A model generated the notes under the pieces. The model was given only the letters and a program-made list of their open reading frames with translations. It had not been told where the DNA came from and did not search any database. Source: Cupriavidus sp. EM10 (GTDB lineage Bacteria > Pseudomonadota > Gammaproteobacteria > Burkholderiales > Burkholderiaceae). From it: DNA of 64,000 bases. Positions within the stretch are counted from its first letter, which is position 1; each line of letters starts with the position of its first letter. The position numbers were made by a program, and so were the translations under genes. Shown piece after piece: positions 46,420 through 55,195 of this stretch. Location: assembly GCF_018729255.1 (NCBI RefSeq), contig NZ_CP076062.1:248001-312000 (forward strand). Direction: 5' to 3'.

Positions 46420-47400
46420 TTGGGCCACTTCACCCAGGAGCTCCATGTCAAAGCGACTTCCCTCGTGGCCCTCGTGAGCTACCCGCACTTCAGCCCGTTT
46501 CACTTTGGCGTGCCGTTCTTGATCTTCAGTGCGCAGTTGCCCGAGCAGGCGCTGTTCGATCTGAAGATCGTCACGCCAGGCGGCACCGCGCTGGCGGCCG
46601 AGCGGGCCTTGTTCGTCCAACCCGATGGCGGGCTGGAGTTGCTGGCCAAGGCTGACATCGTCGTGATCCCCGGTTGGCATGATCTGGCCGAGCGTCCTGA
46701 GCCCGAGCTGATGGCCGCCTTGCGCCAGGCCCGCCAGCGGGGTGCCCATGTGGTGGGGCTGTGCTACGGCGCGTATGTCCTCGCCTATGCGGGCTTGCTG
46801 GATGGCAAACGCGCATCCACACACTGGATGGCGGAGCAGGATTTCAAGCTGCGCTTTCCGCAAGTGCAACTGGACATGAATGCGCTGTATGTCGATGACG
46901 ATGGCCTGATCACATCGGCGGGAACAGGGGCGGGCCTGGACTGCTGCCTCTACATCGTGCGCAAGTTCTACGGCCAGAAAACGGCCAACAAAGTCGCCCG
47001 GATGATGGTGGTGCCGCCTCACCGCGAAGGAGGACAGGCTCAGTTCATTGAACAGCCGCTTGCCCCTTCCACGCAAGATGCCAGGATCAATCAGTTGCTG
47101 GACCATTTGCGCCAGCACCTGAACCAGGTCCACTCGGTCGATGCGCTGGCCCAACGCGCCGCCATGAGCCGGCGCACGTTCACGCGCCACTTCAGCAAGG
47201 CGACCGGCATGTCGTTGGGAGACTGGCTCATCAACGAACGCCTGCAGCGGACCCGAGAGCTGCTGGAAAGCACCACCTTGCCGGTGGAAGCCATCTCTGA
47301 CCTGGTCGGATTTCAGAACCCGACCTCGCTGCGTCAGCACTTCAAGCGCAGAAACCAGGTCAGTCCCAGTGAATGGCGAAGAACCTTTGGGCGCGCGTGA
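46420..47400 (+). CDS. GlxA-family AraC-type regulator (DJ-1/PfpI domain plus HTH)
   Basis: 326 residues from TTG 46420; a GTG at 46465 is another possible start. Residues about 15-190 are a DJ-1/PfpI-like domain with the nucleophile-elbow Cys in VVGLCYGAYVLA. Residues about 225-320 are an AraC HTH pair: LAQRAAMSRRTFTRHFSKAT and ISDLVGFQNPTSLRQHFKRR. FtrA/GlxA-type regulators usually activate an adjacent gene. The divergent MBL hydrolase is the obvious target. Confidence 0.88.
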   Translation: MGHFTQELHVKATSLVALVSYPHFSPFHFGVPFLIFSAQLPEQALFDLKIVTPGGTALAAERALFVQPDGGLELLAKADIVVIPGWHDLAERPEPELMAALRQARQRGAHVVGLCYGAYVLAYAGLLDGKRASTHWMAEQDFKLRFPQVQLDMNALYVDDDGLITSAGTGAGLDCCLYIVRKFYGQKTANKVARMMVVPPHREGGQAQFIEQPLAPSTQDARINQLLDHLRQHLNQVHSVDALAQRAAMSRRTFTRHFSKATGMSLGDWLINERLQRTRELLESTTLPVEAISDLVGFQNPTSLRQHFKRRNQVSPSEWRRTFGRA

Positions 47401-47500
47401 GCTTTGTCTGCTCCGGGTCGATTTGCGACATTGAGCCCTTTAGCTTTGACCTGTTAGATAAGTTCTGCGTGGTGAAGGTGGCGGGATTGAATGCAAATCG

Positions 47501-47821
47501 TTGATGAGTTTGGGATGGAAATCGGTGGAGGGCTTGTTGTGCGAACGCCTAGTGGGTTTGCTCCAAAATACTCATCCGGGTGCCCACTTGGCTTCCGGGC
47601 AATGGTCGCCACTGCCAATGAAACGCAACAGCCCTACTCGGTTAATCGCAACACCAGTCAACGACTTCCTTCTCAAAGGAAACGCAACAGTAGCCTGGTG
47701 CACTTAGGTCTATGGAACATGGTTTGTAGTGTTCCACCGCGACGACCTGAAGCTTCTGGAGGGCTTGCCCTCCCGTGAAAGTGCTTTTGACGCGTTCCGC
47801 GAAGCGATTAACGGGCTGTGA
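47501..47821 (+). pseudogene. Hypothetical gene with in-frame amber stop, overlapping the inverted boundary repeat
   Basis: One frame reads from 47501 through GLLCERLVGLLQ, SPTRLIATPVNDFLLKG and NATVAWCT, then TAG at 47705-47707, then VYGTWFVVFHRDDLKLLEGL to a normal stop at 47819-47821. Both sides of the TAG are protein-like in the same frame, so this is either a nonsense mutation or a base-calling error (TGG to TAG). The start is not clear. The 5' part (47521-47582) matches 23532-23470 in inverted orientation. Confidence 0.45.
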
Positions 47822-47835
47822 AGGAGATACCTATC

Positions 47836-48012
47836 ATGAAAGACTTCAACGTAACTTTTACCGTCTCGGTTACGGCAGGAACGCCGGAGGAGGCGGCCCG
47901 CCTCGCACTAGACGATCTGCGCGACAGGAGCCTCGAGTCGTGGAACGCCGATGTGGAGCATCAAGGGGAAAGGAGTAGCGTTACTGTGTCGAGCGACGGT
48001 GAGCACGCGTAG
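47836..48012 (+). CDS. Hypothetical small protein
   Basis: 58 residues from ATG 47836, with GAAGGAG upstream. Starts KDFNVTFTVSVTAGTPEEAA, a pattern seen in small beta-alpha proteins of plasmids and phages. It follows the broken 47501-47821 gene and has its own terminator further down (48127). Confidence 0.55.
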   Translation: MKDFNVTFTVSVTAGTPEEAARLALDDLRDRSLESWNADVEHQGERSSVTVSSDGEHA

Positions 48013-48126
48013 CATCAAAGTCGAGCGGACCGCTGCAAGCATGCAGTTAAATCGTTGCAGCGACGCACGCTATTGACACGCAGATTAAACTCGCTAAGTA
48101 GAGGCCCTCAGAATCTAACCCCCACA

Positions 48127-48164
48127 CCCCATCATCCTGCCGAAGGCTGATGGGGTTTCTTCTT
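48127..48164 (+). terminator. Rho-independent terminator
   Basis: CCCCATCA pairs with TGATGGGG, then TTTCTTCTT. Confidence 0.75.
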
Positions 48165-48443
48165 GCCCGTGTTCGGAATCGGGTGTCGCGCAATGGGAGG
48201 GGCAGGGCGATGCGGGGAAGGATCAGGGTTAGCCGAGGCAGATGCCGTCGCGGCGTACAAACACATCTTCATCGGCCGAGATGACCCACCTCGCGCCTTG
48301 GTTGAATCGCTCCACGTCGTCGACTGCCCAGTGATCTTTCGCGGCCGTCTGCATGTCGAAATCGGACATGGTTGCGGTGAGCATTCTGTCGTAGAATCCT
48401 CGGACGCAGAGTATGCGTATCTGTTAAGGTTTAAAATGATCAC
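48165..48443. other. Non-coding region
   Basis: Frames are open on both strands (plus 48163-48465, minus 48479-48132), but neither has a Shine-Dalgarno or protein-like composition. AGTATGCGTATCTGTTAAGG at 48411 faintly resembles the operator-containing promoters. Confidence 0.3.
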
Positions 48444-49004
48444 ATGCACGTTATTGAGGGCGTGATGAAAGTCAACCAAGGATTGATGCGCGGGCGGTTC
48501 AGGCGCATGAACCGCCGGCAGAAGAAGAAGGCCGACGCCAAGGCTGTGCGCCAGGAGGCGGCTATCGTCGAGGTTGGCGGCTATGCCCGCTGCGATTTTG
48601 TGGCGAAATCGACTTGTGACTGCGATCGCTGCGAGAACGCTTCACCTGGTGCGCGGCTCTATGCAGCCATTTCGAGTGCCGGGGAAGGTGGCGAAGAAAC
48701 GGACCACTATGCTTGTCCGTCGTGCGCGCTGGCGAGGACAGAACGGATTCGGAACAACAACGCGTGGTGGAAAACGGCGGTTGAGTGCCCAGTCTGTTCC
48801 AACCTGTCAAAGCACCTTGCCTTTGACCTCATGGCGCCGCAATGCGAGCACTGCGCGCCTTATGGCCTTGTGAGCCCGGCGAAGGCAGCGGCTCTTCAAA
48901 GGAGGATGGCTGCACAGACCGGTGCGGTAACACTTCACGTGACATCCAACACGAACTACTCAGGAAGCATCCATGGGAACGAAGCCGGAACCGAAGCCCT
49001 CTAA
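48444..49004 (+). CDS. Cysteine-rich putative zinc-binding protein
   Basis: 186 residues from ATG 48444 (starts at 48465 and 48486 also possible). A basic N-terminus (RRMNRRQKKKADAKAVRQE), then four Cys pairs: CDCDRC, CPSC, CPVC and CEHC, enough for two zinc ribbons. May bind nucleic acid. The tail overlaps the next gene. No family recognised. Confidence 0.6.
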   Translation: MHVIEGVMKVNQGLMRGRFRRMNRRQKKKADAKAVRQEAAIVEVGGYARCDFVAKSTCDCDRCENASPGARLYAAISSAGEGGEETDHYACPSCALARTERIRNNNAWWKTAVECPVCSNLSKHLAFDLMAPQCEHCAPYGLVSPAKAAALQRRMAAQTGAVTLHVTSNTNYSGSIHGNEAGTEAL

Positions 49005-49409
49005 GAAGACTGACGATCTCGCGACATTTGACGAGTTCCGGGCAGGTGTCAGCTATCTCCTCGTCCACGATCACGGCATGCCGGAGATCGTCGCCAGGGA
49101 CGTCCTCGAGGGGAAGCGGAGTATCTGGAGCAGGCGTTTCAGGATGGCGCTGATCGCAAACTGCTGCTGACGGAGGTTGCAGAAGAGTTGGCGTTCAAGC
49201 CGCGCTCGGACAGAGGCTGGATTCGAAAGGATGAAGACCATCTGCTCCTGGAGGTGAACGAAAGAGTACGAGCGCTGCTCGACAGGATTGCGAAGACAGG
49301 CCTATACGGCGGCAATCCCGAGGAAGTTGCGCAGGCCTTGCTCTGCCGCGGGATAGAGACGGTTCTGCCCGTTGCACAGAGCCTGGACGCGAACGGCCGC
49401 TTCGGCTAA
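48973..49409 (+). CDS. Hypothetical protein, frameshifted
   Basis: From ATG 48973: TFDEFRAGVSYLLVHDHGMP, then VARDVLEG. The G-run at 49110-49113 lacks one G; repair gives EGEAEYLEQAFQDGADRKLL and joins the frame that ends LPVAQSLDANGRFG at 49409. The joined protein (about 145 residues) is mostly helical. No family recognised. Confidence 0.6.
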
Positions 49410-49419
49410 GGGGGCACGG

Positions 49420-50207
49420 ATGCCGGAAATCATTCCCCCTCTGGGGATCGCCTTTGACTCAACGCCGATTCCGCTGACTCCCGACTCCAGAGCAGTCGCG
49501 ACGCGAAAAATCCAGGACATGATGTTTGCCTTGCAGACCCTGGCCCGAGGCGTGGGCGAGGGGAAATCGCCAAGCGTTGGGCTTGCTGACGCCACCCTGA
49601 GGGCCTGCGAGTTCAACCTGGCGGATCTCGCAGGTGTATTGGGCGTAAAGATGGACAGCGCCGCCGACGTGGAGGCACGTCACGCAGCTCTACGCAAGGC
49701 AAATGCACGGATACGCGAGGTGGAGGCCCAACTCGGCAATCAGCAGGCGCCCGAGCACACGCAACTCAGCCTGCAGGTTCTGGAGGATCGCTTGTACACC
49801 TGGTGGAGCCTTGAGGGTTTGGGACAGTCTCCGAAGTAGCATTCCGCAGCAATGGATGCAAGGCGATACTCAGCTGCAACCCCAAGGGACGCTTCGGCTT
49901 CGGCCTGCTGGAGTCTGACACGCCTGTCTCCGACAAAGCAGCTGAGGCTGCTTGGCACGAGAGTCTCCAGGAAATGGGGTACGTGCTGACGGACGACGGC
50001 GGGGACGTAGCGGTACTGGACTGCGACGCGAGTCGGAAGGCCTTGTTTGATCCGATTCGCACCCGACTGCCATCGGCAGAGATCATGAAGACGGAGAACC
50101 TCAGTCGGCGCGGAAGGACTGAATGCGTCTTGCGCGGTGTTGAGATTTACATCTACAGGCTACCAGAAATTCTGACGCTACCGCAACCGGTACCGACCGA
50201 AGGGTAG
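49420..50207 (+). CDS. Hypothetical protein, frameshifted
   Basis: From ATG 49420: IIPPLGIAFDSTPIPLTPDS, a helical middle (MMFALQTLARGVG, ARHAALRKANARIREVEAQL). A T-run at 49818-49820 lacks one T; repair gives WSLEGFGTVSEVAFRSNGCK and joins NPKGRFGFGLLESDTPVSDK to the stop at 50207. About 262 residues. Function unknown. Confidence 0.6.
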
Positions 50208-50217
50208 GTCATACTCG

Positions 50218-50261
50218 GGGTCCCATCCCATCCTGTCCGAGGTTGAGGAACGGGACCCCTG
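50218..50261. terminator. Inverted repeat between convergent genes
   Basis: GGGGTCCC (50218-50225) and GGGACCCC (50254-50261) can pair. No T-run follows. Possibly a weak bidirectional terminator. Confidence 0.35.
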
Positions 50262-50273
50262 ACCAAGCGCGGG

Positions 50274-51611
50274 CTACTGCGCAGTCACACGCAGGCGGCC
50301 TGTTCCTTCTTGCCTCACCTGCACGGTCGCAACGGGGATTGGCGAGTTGTCCCCGGGAGTGCCGCGAGCCATTCCGACACCCACCGAGCGCGTCAGGAGC
50401 ACCCCTTCGTCATAGGATGCAATCTGAACCGTCGCGGTTCGCCCGGTCGCGCCGGAGAAATTGTTCACACCGATGGCATACGTCCCAAGCGCGAGCTTGG
50501 TGGCGTCACACGTAGCGGTGTAGTGCTCCGGCCCGAATCCCACGATATTGTCGACATCGAGCTCGCCGGACAATCCCTTCTTTGCTGCATAGAAAACGTG
50601 CCTGCCTGTTGGTTCGATCGAGTGAAGGTCGACGTCTCCGGCCCCATCCCACGTCAAGGTGACAGTGAAGAATCCGTCGGAGCCTGTCGACTGGGGAGCC
50701 TGCACGGTCGAGAGCGCATTGCCGAGGTGCTGCTTGACCATGCCCCTAGGGTTGAGCGGGCCAATCGGGGGGAGCACTTCGTTGAGGTAGGTGCGGACGA
50801 GCTCGTGACCGGAAACATCCTCGCGCCCCGTTGCCGAGATCTTCACGTTGTTGGCAGGCACCGTACCGATCAGGCGTAGACCGTTGATCACGAGATCCAG
50901 ATCGGCAAGCGTGTACTCGCCGTTCAGTGTCGGCGACGCCGGCGCGATGTGAACTGCCTTTACCGCGGCTGCCCCAGCCTTCGATGTTGCATAGCGGTAC
51001 GCCGCGTTCATGAACAGATTGCCCTGACTGTGCGCGACCAGGACCACCTTTTTGTGGGCTGCTAGATGCCCGTCCACCCGTGCCTGGTGCTCCAGGTAGT
51101 TGGTCAGCGTCGGCGGAGTACTTGCCCAGGAAGTGAGAGCAGCGACTGTCTTTGCGCGAATATCGTCATAGATGCCACCCAGCACGCCGGCAAAGGCCCC
51201 AACGGTCGACAGGACCCGGGTGAATGAGTTCTGCTGGGTATCCGAGGAGATGGCCTCCCAGAACAGCTCGAAACGGTTCTGCAAGACTGCGTCCTGTTCG
51301 GCCGCGCGTTGCTTGAAAGTCTCGATCAGATCCTCAGCGCCGGTGGCACCGTGTTCCGAGCCCGTCGTGTTGAAAAAATTGTCGTAACTGATCGGCTCGC
51401 CCGTTGGCGCGTATGTGTCGCCATACAGTTGAGCGAGGGCTTCCCGGGCACTCTGGGCCTGACTGCGGGTGTTCCAAACCCCGTTGAAGAAGCCGACCGT
51501 GATGCCTCCGTGTGAGCAAAGTACTGTCTGGGACTGGGCCGTCACCACGCCTGGAGCAGCCGTCACCGAGATGAGGGTGGCCAGCGGGAGGTTCCTGAGC
51601 TTATTGCGCAT
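50274..51611 (-). CDS. Secreted alpha/beta hydrolase with C-terminal beta-sandwich domain
   Basis: 445 residues from ATG 51611. Signal peptide (NLPLATLISVTAAPGVVTAQ). A lipase-like nucleophile elbow VVLVAHSQGNL (Ser195) within an alpha/beta hydrolase part. From about residue 320 the sequence GFFTVTLTWDGAGDVDLHSI and VNNFSGATGRTATVQIASYD resembles the YfaP/DUF2135-type domain. It overlaps the lipoprotein gene by 11 bases, so the two are cotranslated. Substrate unknown. Confidence 0.75.
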   Translation of the reverse strand: MRNKLRNLPLATLISVTAAPGVVTAQSQTVLCSHGGITVGFFNGVWNTRSQAQSAREALAQLYGDTYAPTGEPISYDNFFNTTGSEHGATGAEDLIETFKQRAAEQDAVLQNRFELFWEAISSDTQQNSFTRVLSTVGAFAGVLGGIYDDIRAKTVAALTSWASTPPTLTNYLEHQARVDGHLAAHKKVVLVAHSQGNLFMNAAYRYATSKAGAAAVKAVHIAPASPTLNGEYTLADLDLVINGLRLIGTVPANNVKISATGREDVSGHELVRTYLNEVLPPIGPLNPRGMVKQHLGNALSTVQAPQSTGSDGFFTVTLTWDGAGDVDLHSIEPTGRHVFYAAKKGLSGELDVDNIVGFGPEHYTATCDATKLALGTYAIGVNNFSGATGRTATVQIASYDEGVLLTRSVGVGMARGTPGDNSPIPVATVQVRQEGTGRLRVTAQ

Positions 51612-52155
51612 CGCAGGTGTCTCCTCGCGGCTGGGATGAAACGGTGCCGTCTAAGGCCTTGCTGTAGGCGAGGTACGCGCGGGCGCGGAATTCCGTGTTG
51701 GCCGTCAGCTTCTCGTACATGGTCACGGCGCCGGAAGCCGCTGCGGTAGTCGTGAAGCGACTCCAGATGCAGTGGATTGCGCGATTGGCCTGCTGATCGA
51801 CTGCACGCAGCGCCTCATTGTTCGACACATCGACGAGCAGGGTCGCTTGCAAACTTTTCGCCAGCTGCTCGACGGCCGCCCGCTGGCCAGCGTCGTAGGG
51901 CTGTTTGATGATGTAGGCCTCGATGTCGTCTCGGATGCCGTTTCCATTGGCATCCGGACCTTTCACGTCTGGAGACCGGTCGAGGATCGGAAGCTGGCCG
52001 GTTTGCTCCAGGCGTTGCACCGCCTGCGCCGGCGTTTCAGTCGGGGGCGTTTGTGCCTGGGAGTCTGAACCCCCACCACATGCGGACAAGACGATCGCGC
52101 TGGCGATGATCGCGGTATGGCGAGCCAGTACACCTGATTTTCGATGAGTTGTCAT
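51601..52155 (-). CDS. Lipoprotein of unknown function
   Basis: 184 residues from ATG 52155 (AAAGGAAA upstream). Signal with lipobox SAIVLSACGGG, so Cys is lipidated. DVKGPDANGNGIRDDIEAYI resembles a calcium-binding dockerin/EF-type loop (DxNxNGxxD). It overlaps the secreted hydrolase gene by 11 bases and may chaperone or anchor it. Confidence 0.75.
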   Translation of the reverse strand: MTTHRKSGVLARHTAIIASAIVLSACGGGSDSQAQTPPTETPAQAVQRLEQTGQLPILDRSPDVKGPDANGNGIRDDIEAYIIKQPYDAGQRAAVEQLAKSLQATLLVDVSNNEALRAVDQQANRAIHCIWSRFTTTAAASGAVTMYEKLTANTEFRARAYLAYSKALDGTVSSQPRGDTCDAQ

Positions 52156-52252
52156 TTTCCTTTGATCTTTGAGTCGTTTCCCGGCGGAACCGTCATGGCT
52201 AACCCCTGCATCAGCCAGCTCCGCCGGCGGCATCGACGATACACCACGATGC

Positions 52253-52281
52253 TTGACTGATACATAACACGGAGGTGGTAT
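52253..52281 (+). promoter_or_regulatory. Promoter with operator-like spacer
   Basis: TTGACT (52253-52258), 17-base spacer containing GATACATAACAC, TGGTAT (52276-52281). The spacer holds a partial copy of the 17-bp operator (reverse orientation), as at 59871-59899. Confidence 0.5.
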
Positions 52282-52358
52282 CAGCCTGTATCAAGTTGAT
52301 ATATTTCCGCATGTTGCGCATCCCTCTTCATCGATCAACCCGCAAGGAAGGAGAAGGT

Positions 52359-52910
52359 ATGCAGAATCAAGTAATTCAGGTGCGAGCAGGATTTTCGTCG
52401 CGGAGACTGCGCGAGCAGTACCCGACCAAGGGATCTATGCCGCGCGACGTGGTAGAGGTGCTGTACGCAACCCGGAAGGAGGAGGTGGAGGTGCTGACTG
52501 CGAAGCCCACGGTTACCGCCGAGGATCTTCTCGATCTGGATCACGTGGCGCGAGCCATGGTTGCGCATAAACTCTTCTGTCAGTGTGACGACCAGGCGCG
52601 GAGCTTCTTGCTCAACGACGCGCATCACTGGGTTCGGAGCTCAGCAGTGCTGGCACAAGCGGACATGTCTGTCGGCCCCGCGGAAACGCGGGCTGTCCGT
52701 GACTACCGAATGGTTGACGGCCAGTTCATGTCGCGCTGGTTTCCGATGGTCCCGGGTTTGCCTGGGCAGTTCGTGCGGCCGGAGGCTTGGATTCAGTCTC
52801 ATTGCCCTGATGGTTACGCCCAGCCCGAACAGGCCCATGCCTCCGCGCATGAGTACCTGACGGGGTGCAACGACCAGGTAGCCCCGGGTTTGGCGGCAAA
52901 GGGGAACTGA
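52359..52910 (+). CDS. Hypothetical protein
   Basis: 183 residues from ATG 52359, after AAGGAGAAGGT. Middle residues form helices (AEDLLDLDHVARAMVAHKLF). Several Cys and His, but no clear motif. Forms a pair with 52914-53162. Function unknown. Confidence 0.6.
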   Translation: MQNQVIQVRAGFSSRRLREQYPTKGSMPRDVVEVLYATRKEEVEVLTAKPTVTAEDLLDLDHVARAMVAHKLFCQCDDQARSFLLNDAHHWVRSSAVLAQADMSVGPAETRAVRDYRMVDGQFMSRWFPMVPGLPGQFVRPEAWIQSHCPDGYAQPEQAHASAHEYLTGCNDQVAPGLAAKGN

Positions 52911-52913
52911 ACG

Positions 52914-53162
52914 ATGGCCAAGTCTTTAACGCGCAACTGCGACACGGTGTATTGCGCATCGGACGTAGAACGGAACAGGCGCTTCGGGGAGGTGACTTCG
53001 AACGGGGTGGTCTTTGACTACACCCTTGCAGGGTCATTCGGTGCGACGTTCACGCTGATTCGGGAGGAGGGCCATTCGGACGAGGACCTCGAGATTGCTG
53101 CGAAGGAGCTCTGGAGGGATCGAGACGTCATCGGCAAGATCCGGATCGCGCGTGTTGAGTAG
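52914..53162 (+). CDS. Hypothetical small protein
   Basis: 82 residues from ATG 52914, three bases after the previous stop. Soluble, with an acidic helix (HSDEDLEIAAKELWRDRDV). No family recognised. No terminator is seen before the next leader. Confidence 0.55.
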   Translation: MAKSLTRNCDTVYCASDVERNRRFGEVTSNGVVFDYTLAGSFGATFTLIREEGHSDEDLEIAAKELWRDRDVIGKIRIARVE

Positions 53163-53191
53163 CAGGAGGGGATGTTCGCCTTACACGTCTC

Positions 53192-53235
53192 TGGTCGGCA
53201 TCTCCGATCGCAAGTCAACGCCACTCATTCTGGAG
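53192..53235 (+). promoter_or_regulatory. Conserved leader, copy 8
   Basis: TGGTCGGCATCTCC (53192-53205), GCAAGTCAACG (53210-53220), GGAG (53232-53235). Confidence 0.55.
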
Positions 53236-53243
53236 ATCTCACC

Positions 53244-53567
53244 ATGAGCAACGCTGTGAAGCAACCCGTCAGGATTTTTGTCGCATGTTTGGACAGCGCC
53301 TGGAATCCGTCGATTCACACCTGCACGGTGGAAGTGACGGAGGAAGAAGAACTGTTGGGGAAGCACCTCGAACTGGCAAAGGCAGACGCGGTCGCCAACG
53401 GCTTCGAAGGGACGATGATCGCCCTCGATGCCGAGGCAATGCCTCCGAGCAAGCTGCGAGACATCGCAGACTGGCTTGATGACAGCCGCTGGCGTCCAAA
53501 CCCGGTTATCGCTGGCCTGATTGGGCAGAACGCCACCTCCGCTGCTGGCAACGTTATGGAGCGCTGA
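53244..53567 (+). CDS. Single-gene unit with conserved leader; hypothetical protein
   Basis: 107 residues from ATG 53244, after TGGAGATCTC. Soluble alpha/beta (VRIFVACLDSAWNPSIHTCT, EEELLGKHLELAKADAVANG). No family recognised. Own leader and terminator. Confidence 0.6.
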   Translation: MSNAVKQPVRIFVACLDSAWNPSIHTCTVEVTEEEELLGKHLELAKADAVANGFEGTMIALDAEAMPPSKLRDIADWLDDSRWRPNPVIAGLIGQNATSAAGNVMER

Positions 53568-53604
53568 ATCACCGCGCTTTTCCCGTAGCCTAAATCTCAC
53601 CACA

Positions 53605-53630
53605 GGCCGTCCACCTCGGACGGCCTTTTT
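53605..53630 (+). terminator. Rho-independent terminator after 53244-53567
   Basis: GGCCGTCC-acctc-GGACGGCC then TTTTT. Confidence 0.85.
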
Positions 53631-53658
53631 CTTTCATGCGTGGGCGGGTAGAGGAGGG

Positions 53659-53701
53659 TGTTTGTCATAACGGTTCGCAAGTTCAACCCCCAACAAAGGA
53701 G
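53659..53701 (+). promoter_or_regulatory. Conserved leader, copy 9
   Basis: TGTTTGTCATAACG (53659-53672), GCAAGTTCAACC (53677-53688), AAAGGAG (53695-53701). Confidence 0.55.
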
Positions 53702-53707
53702 CACCGA

Positions 53708-53929
53708 ATGGAACTCGTTCCCATCCAGCATCTGCCATACGCCTATCGCTGCGCATTGGAGGTGTTTGCCGCATCAGGCGATCGGACGAAGGCGCGGCTT
53801 GGCTCACTCGTCGAGCACTACTTGAAGTCATGCGGACTTTCCGATGATCCGCATCGCACCGTCTACGAGGAGTCGGTGTACAGCCATGCGAAGAAGTCGT
53901 ACGGCCTCGGCGCTGACCAGGGCTTTTAA
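53708..53929 (+). CDS. Single-gene unit with conserved leader; hypothetical small protein
   Basis: 73 residues from ATG 53708. Helical (YAYRCALEVFAASGDRTKAR, SLVEHYLKSCGLS). No family recognised. Own leader and terminator. Confidence 0.55.
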   Translation: MELVPIQHLPYAYRCALEVFAASGDRTKARLGSLVEHYLKSCGLSDDPHRTVYEESVYSHAKKSYGLGADQGF

Positions 53930-54000
53930 GTCCCCGATCGGAGTGCCCGGGTGGCCGAGCTCCATCGTCCCGAACAATGAAGTGAAGCAACCGAAACCCC

Positions 54001-54042
54001 ATGCCCGCGCGCTCGACTCACGTCGTGCCGCGGGCATTTTTT
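54001..54042 (+). terminator. Rho-independent terminator after 53708-53929
   Basis: ATGCCCGCG pairs with CGCGGGCAT, then TTTTTTG. Confidence 0.8.
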
Positions 54043-54094
54043 GTTACTGCGCGTCGCAGGGCTTGCAGGCGTCACCAGTGCGATTACGGGTAGG

Positions 54095-54141
54095 CGTTCC
54101 GCATACCTACCTGCAAGTCAACCCACCTTACCAGGAGAATC
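54095..54141 (+). promoter_or_regulatory. Conserved leader, copy 10
   Basis: CGTTCCGCATACCT (54095-54108), TGCAAGTCAACCC (54112-54124), AGGAGAATC (54133-54141). The three parts match predicted small RNA 2 by complement: ACTTGCA (7), GGTTG (5) and GATTCTCCT (9 bases), in antiparallel order. Confidence 0.65.
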
Positions 54142-54144
54142 GCT

Positions 54145-54612
54145 ATGACTCAGCAGGAAAACCGAATCGGTTGCACGAACAAGACCGCGAGGGTAGTTAT
54201 CGAAGCCAGTGGCACCAGCGAGTCCGCTGAGGCACCGACCTACGCCGCCTTCGACGTTACGCATTCGTTCATCGGCAAGCTTGCCAGGCTCGTTGCCGTG
54301 TGTAAGGCGTACGAGCTCACTGAGGCGCGTTTTGCCTGCTATCCAGCCTGGGGCCCCGGGGGCATTGAGGAGGAACTGCGACTGCAGAACGGTGAAGTGG
54401 TGGTCCAGCCTGACGGCACCTTCCGTTTCGCGGATTATCCGAGCGACGGTGGCTACATCATCCAAACGAGCAGCGCCCAGATCGCTGTACTGATGGAAAA
54501 GTTCGAGGCCGCTGCTGACGGCGATGTCTTCTTCTTGGACGACGATTTGAACCTGCATGCACGCTATGCAGAAGACTACGAGCCGATAGCCGACGAACCG
54601 GCACTCGCTTAA
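54145..54612 (+). CDS. Single-gene unit with conserved leader; hypothetical acidic protein
   Basis: 155 residues from ATG 54145, after CAGGAGAATCGCT. Acidic, soluble (YAAFDVTHSFIGKLARLVAV, GDVFFLDDDLNLHARYAEDY). No family recognised. Own leader and terminator. Confidence 0.6.
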   Translation: MTQQENRIGCTNKTARVVIEASGTSESAEAPTYAAFDVTHSFIGKLARLVAVCKAYELTEARFACYPAWGPGGIEEELRLQNGEVVVQPDGTFRFADYPSDGGYIIQTSSAQIAVLMEKFEAAADGDVFFLDDDLNLHARYAEDYEPIADEPALA

Positions 54613-54623
54613 ACCCTACATCC

Positions 54624-54668
54624 AGCCCCGTGCGCACCTCCTCAGGTGGCCGGGGCTTTCATTCTTTT
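54624..54668 (+). terminator. Rho-independent terminator after 54145-54612
   Basis: AGCCCCG pairs with CGGGGCT, then TTTCATTCTTTT. Confidence 0.7.
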
Positions 54669-54684
54669 GAAGCGTGGGTTTGCT

Positions 54685-54743
54685 TGTGATGCATCTCCGT
54701 TGGCACTCAACCGCGGCTCAACCCGCATACTATTCAGGAGAAT
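54685..54743 (+). promoter_or_regulatory. Conserved leader, copy 11
   Basis: TGTGATGCATCTCC (54685-54698), CACTCAACCGCG, CTCAACCCG, then AGGAGAAT (54736-54743), the latter complementary to ATTCTCCT of small RNA 2. Confidence 0.55.
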
Positions 54744-54748
54744 GGAAA

Positions 54749-55012
54749 ATGGCTTGCACTGCAAAGCAGATGACCTATGGACACGGCAATAGCATCATCC
54801 TTCTCGTGGCCGAGAAGATGGGTTTGGAGCCATCCCTGACCGACGCAGCCAAGCGACACCTACGGGGCGAAGAGACGCACCCCATGACCGGTGCCGCGAT
54901 CGAGCGGGAGGCCGAGCGCATGAACGACTTGTTGAAGCATGACGCCTCATTGATTGCCCAGGCCAACGGCCTTGCAGAGGGTCTCAAAGTTGAATACGGC
55001 TTTACCGCCTGA
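54749..55012 (+). CDS. Single-gene unit with conserved leader; hypothetical small protein
   Basis: 87 residues from ATG 54749. Helical and soluble (ERMNDLLKHDASLIAQANGL). No family recognised. Own leader and terminator. Confidence 0.55.
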   Translation: MACTAKQMTYGHGNSIILLVAEKMGLEPSLTDAAKRHLRGEETHPMTGAAIEREAERMNDLLKHDASLIAQANGLAEGLKVEYGFTA

Positions 55013-55071
55013 TGTCATGACCGCCGGCTTCCCGGCTGAGGCGTCTGTGGTCTGACCTCATCCCCCAATAA

Positions 55072-55112
55072 GCCCGCGTGCACGATCTCCCGATCGGCCG
55101 CGGGCATTTTCA
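55072..55112 (+). terminator. Terminator-like hairpin after 54749-55012
   Basis: GCCCGCG pairs with CGCGGGC, inner CGATC/GATCG arm, then ATTTTCATTC. Confidence 0.6.
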
Positions 55113-55195
55113 TTCGTAGTCGCCTACTCGTCGTCGCGCGGCACGGCCGCCGCCGCGGCGGCCAGCGTCGCGGGCCTGTGAGGTTTATCTCCCGG

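Noticed and set aside
45442..47340. A 632-codon minus-strand frame through the GlxA-type regulator gene
   Set aside because: Only the part below 46329 has a signal peptide and MBL motifs. The rest is the antisense of a clear AraC-type regulator.
48132..48479. Overlapping frames on both strands between 48132 and 48479
   Set aside because: Both run through a terminator or lack a start signal; neither has a recognisable fold.
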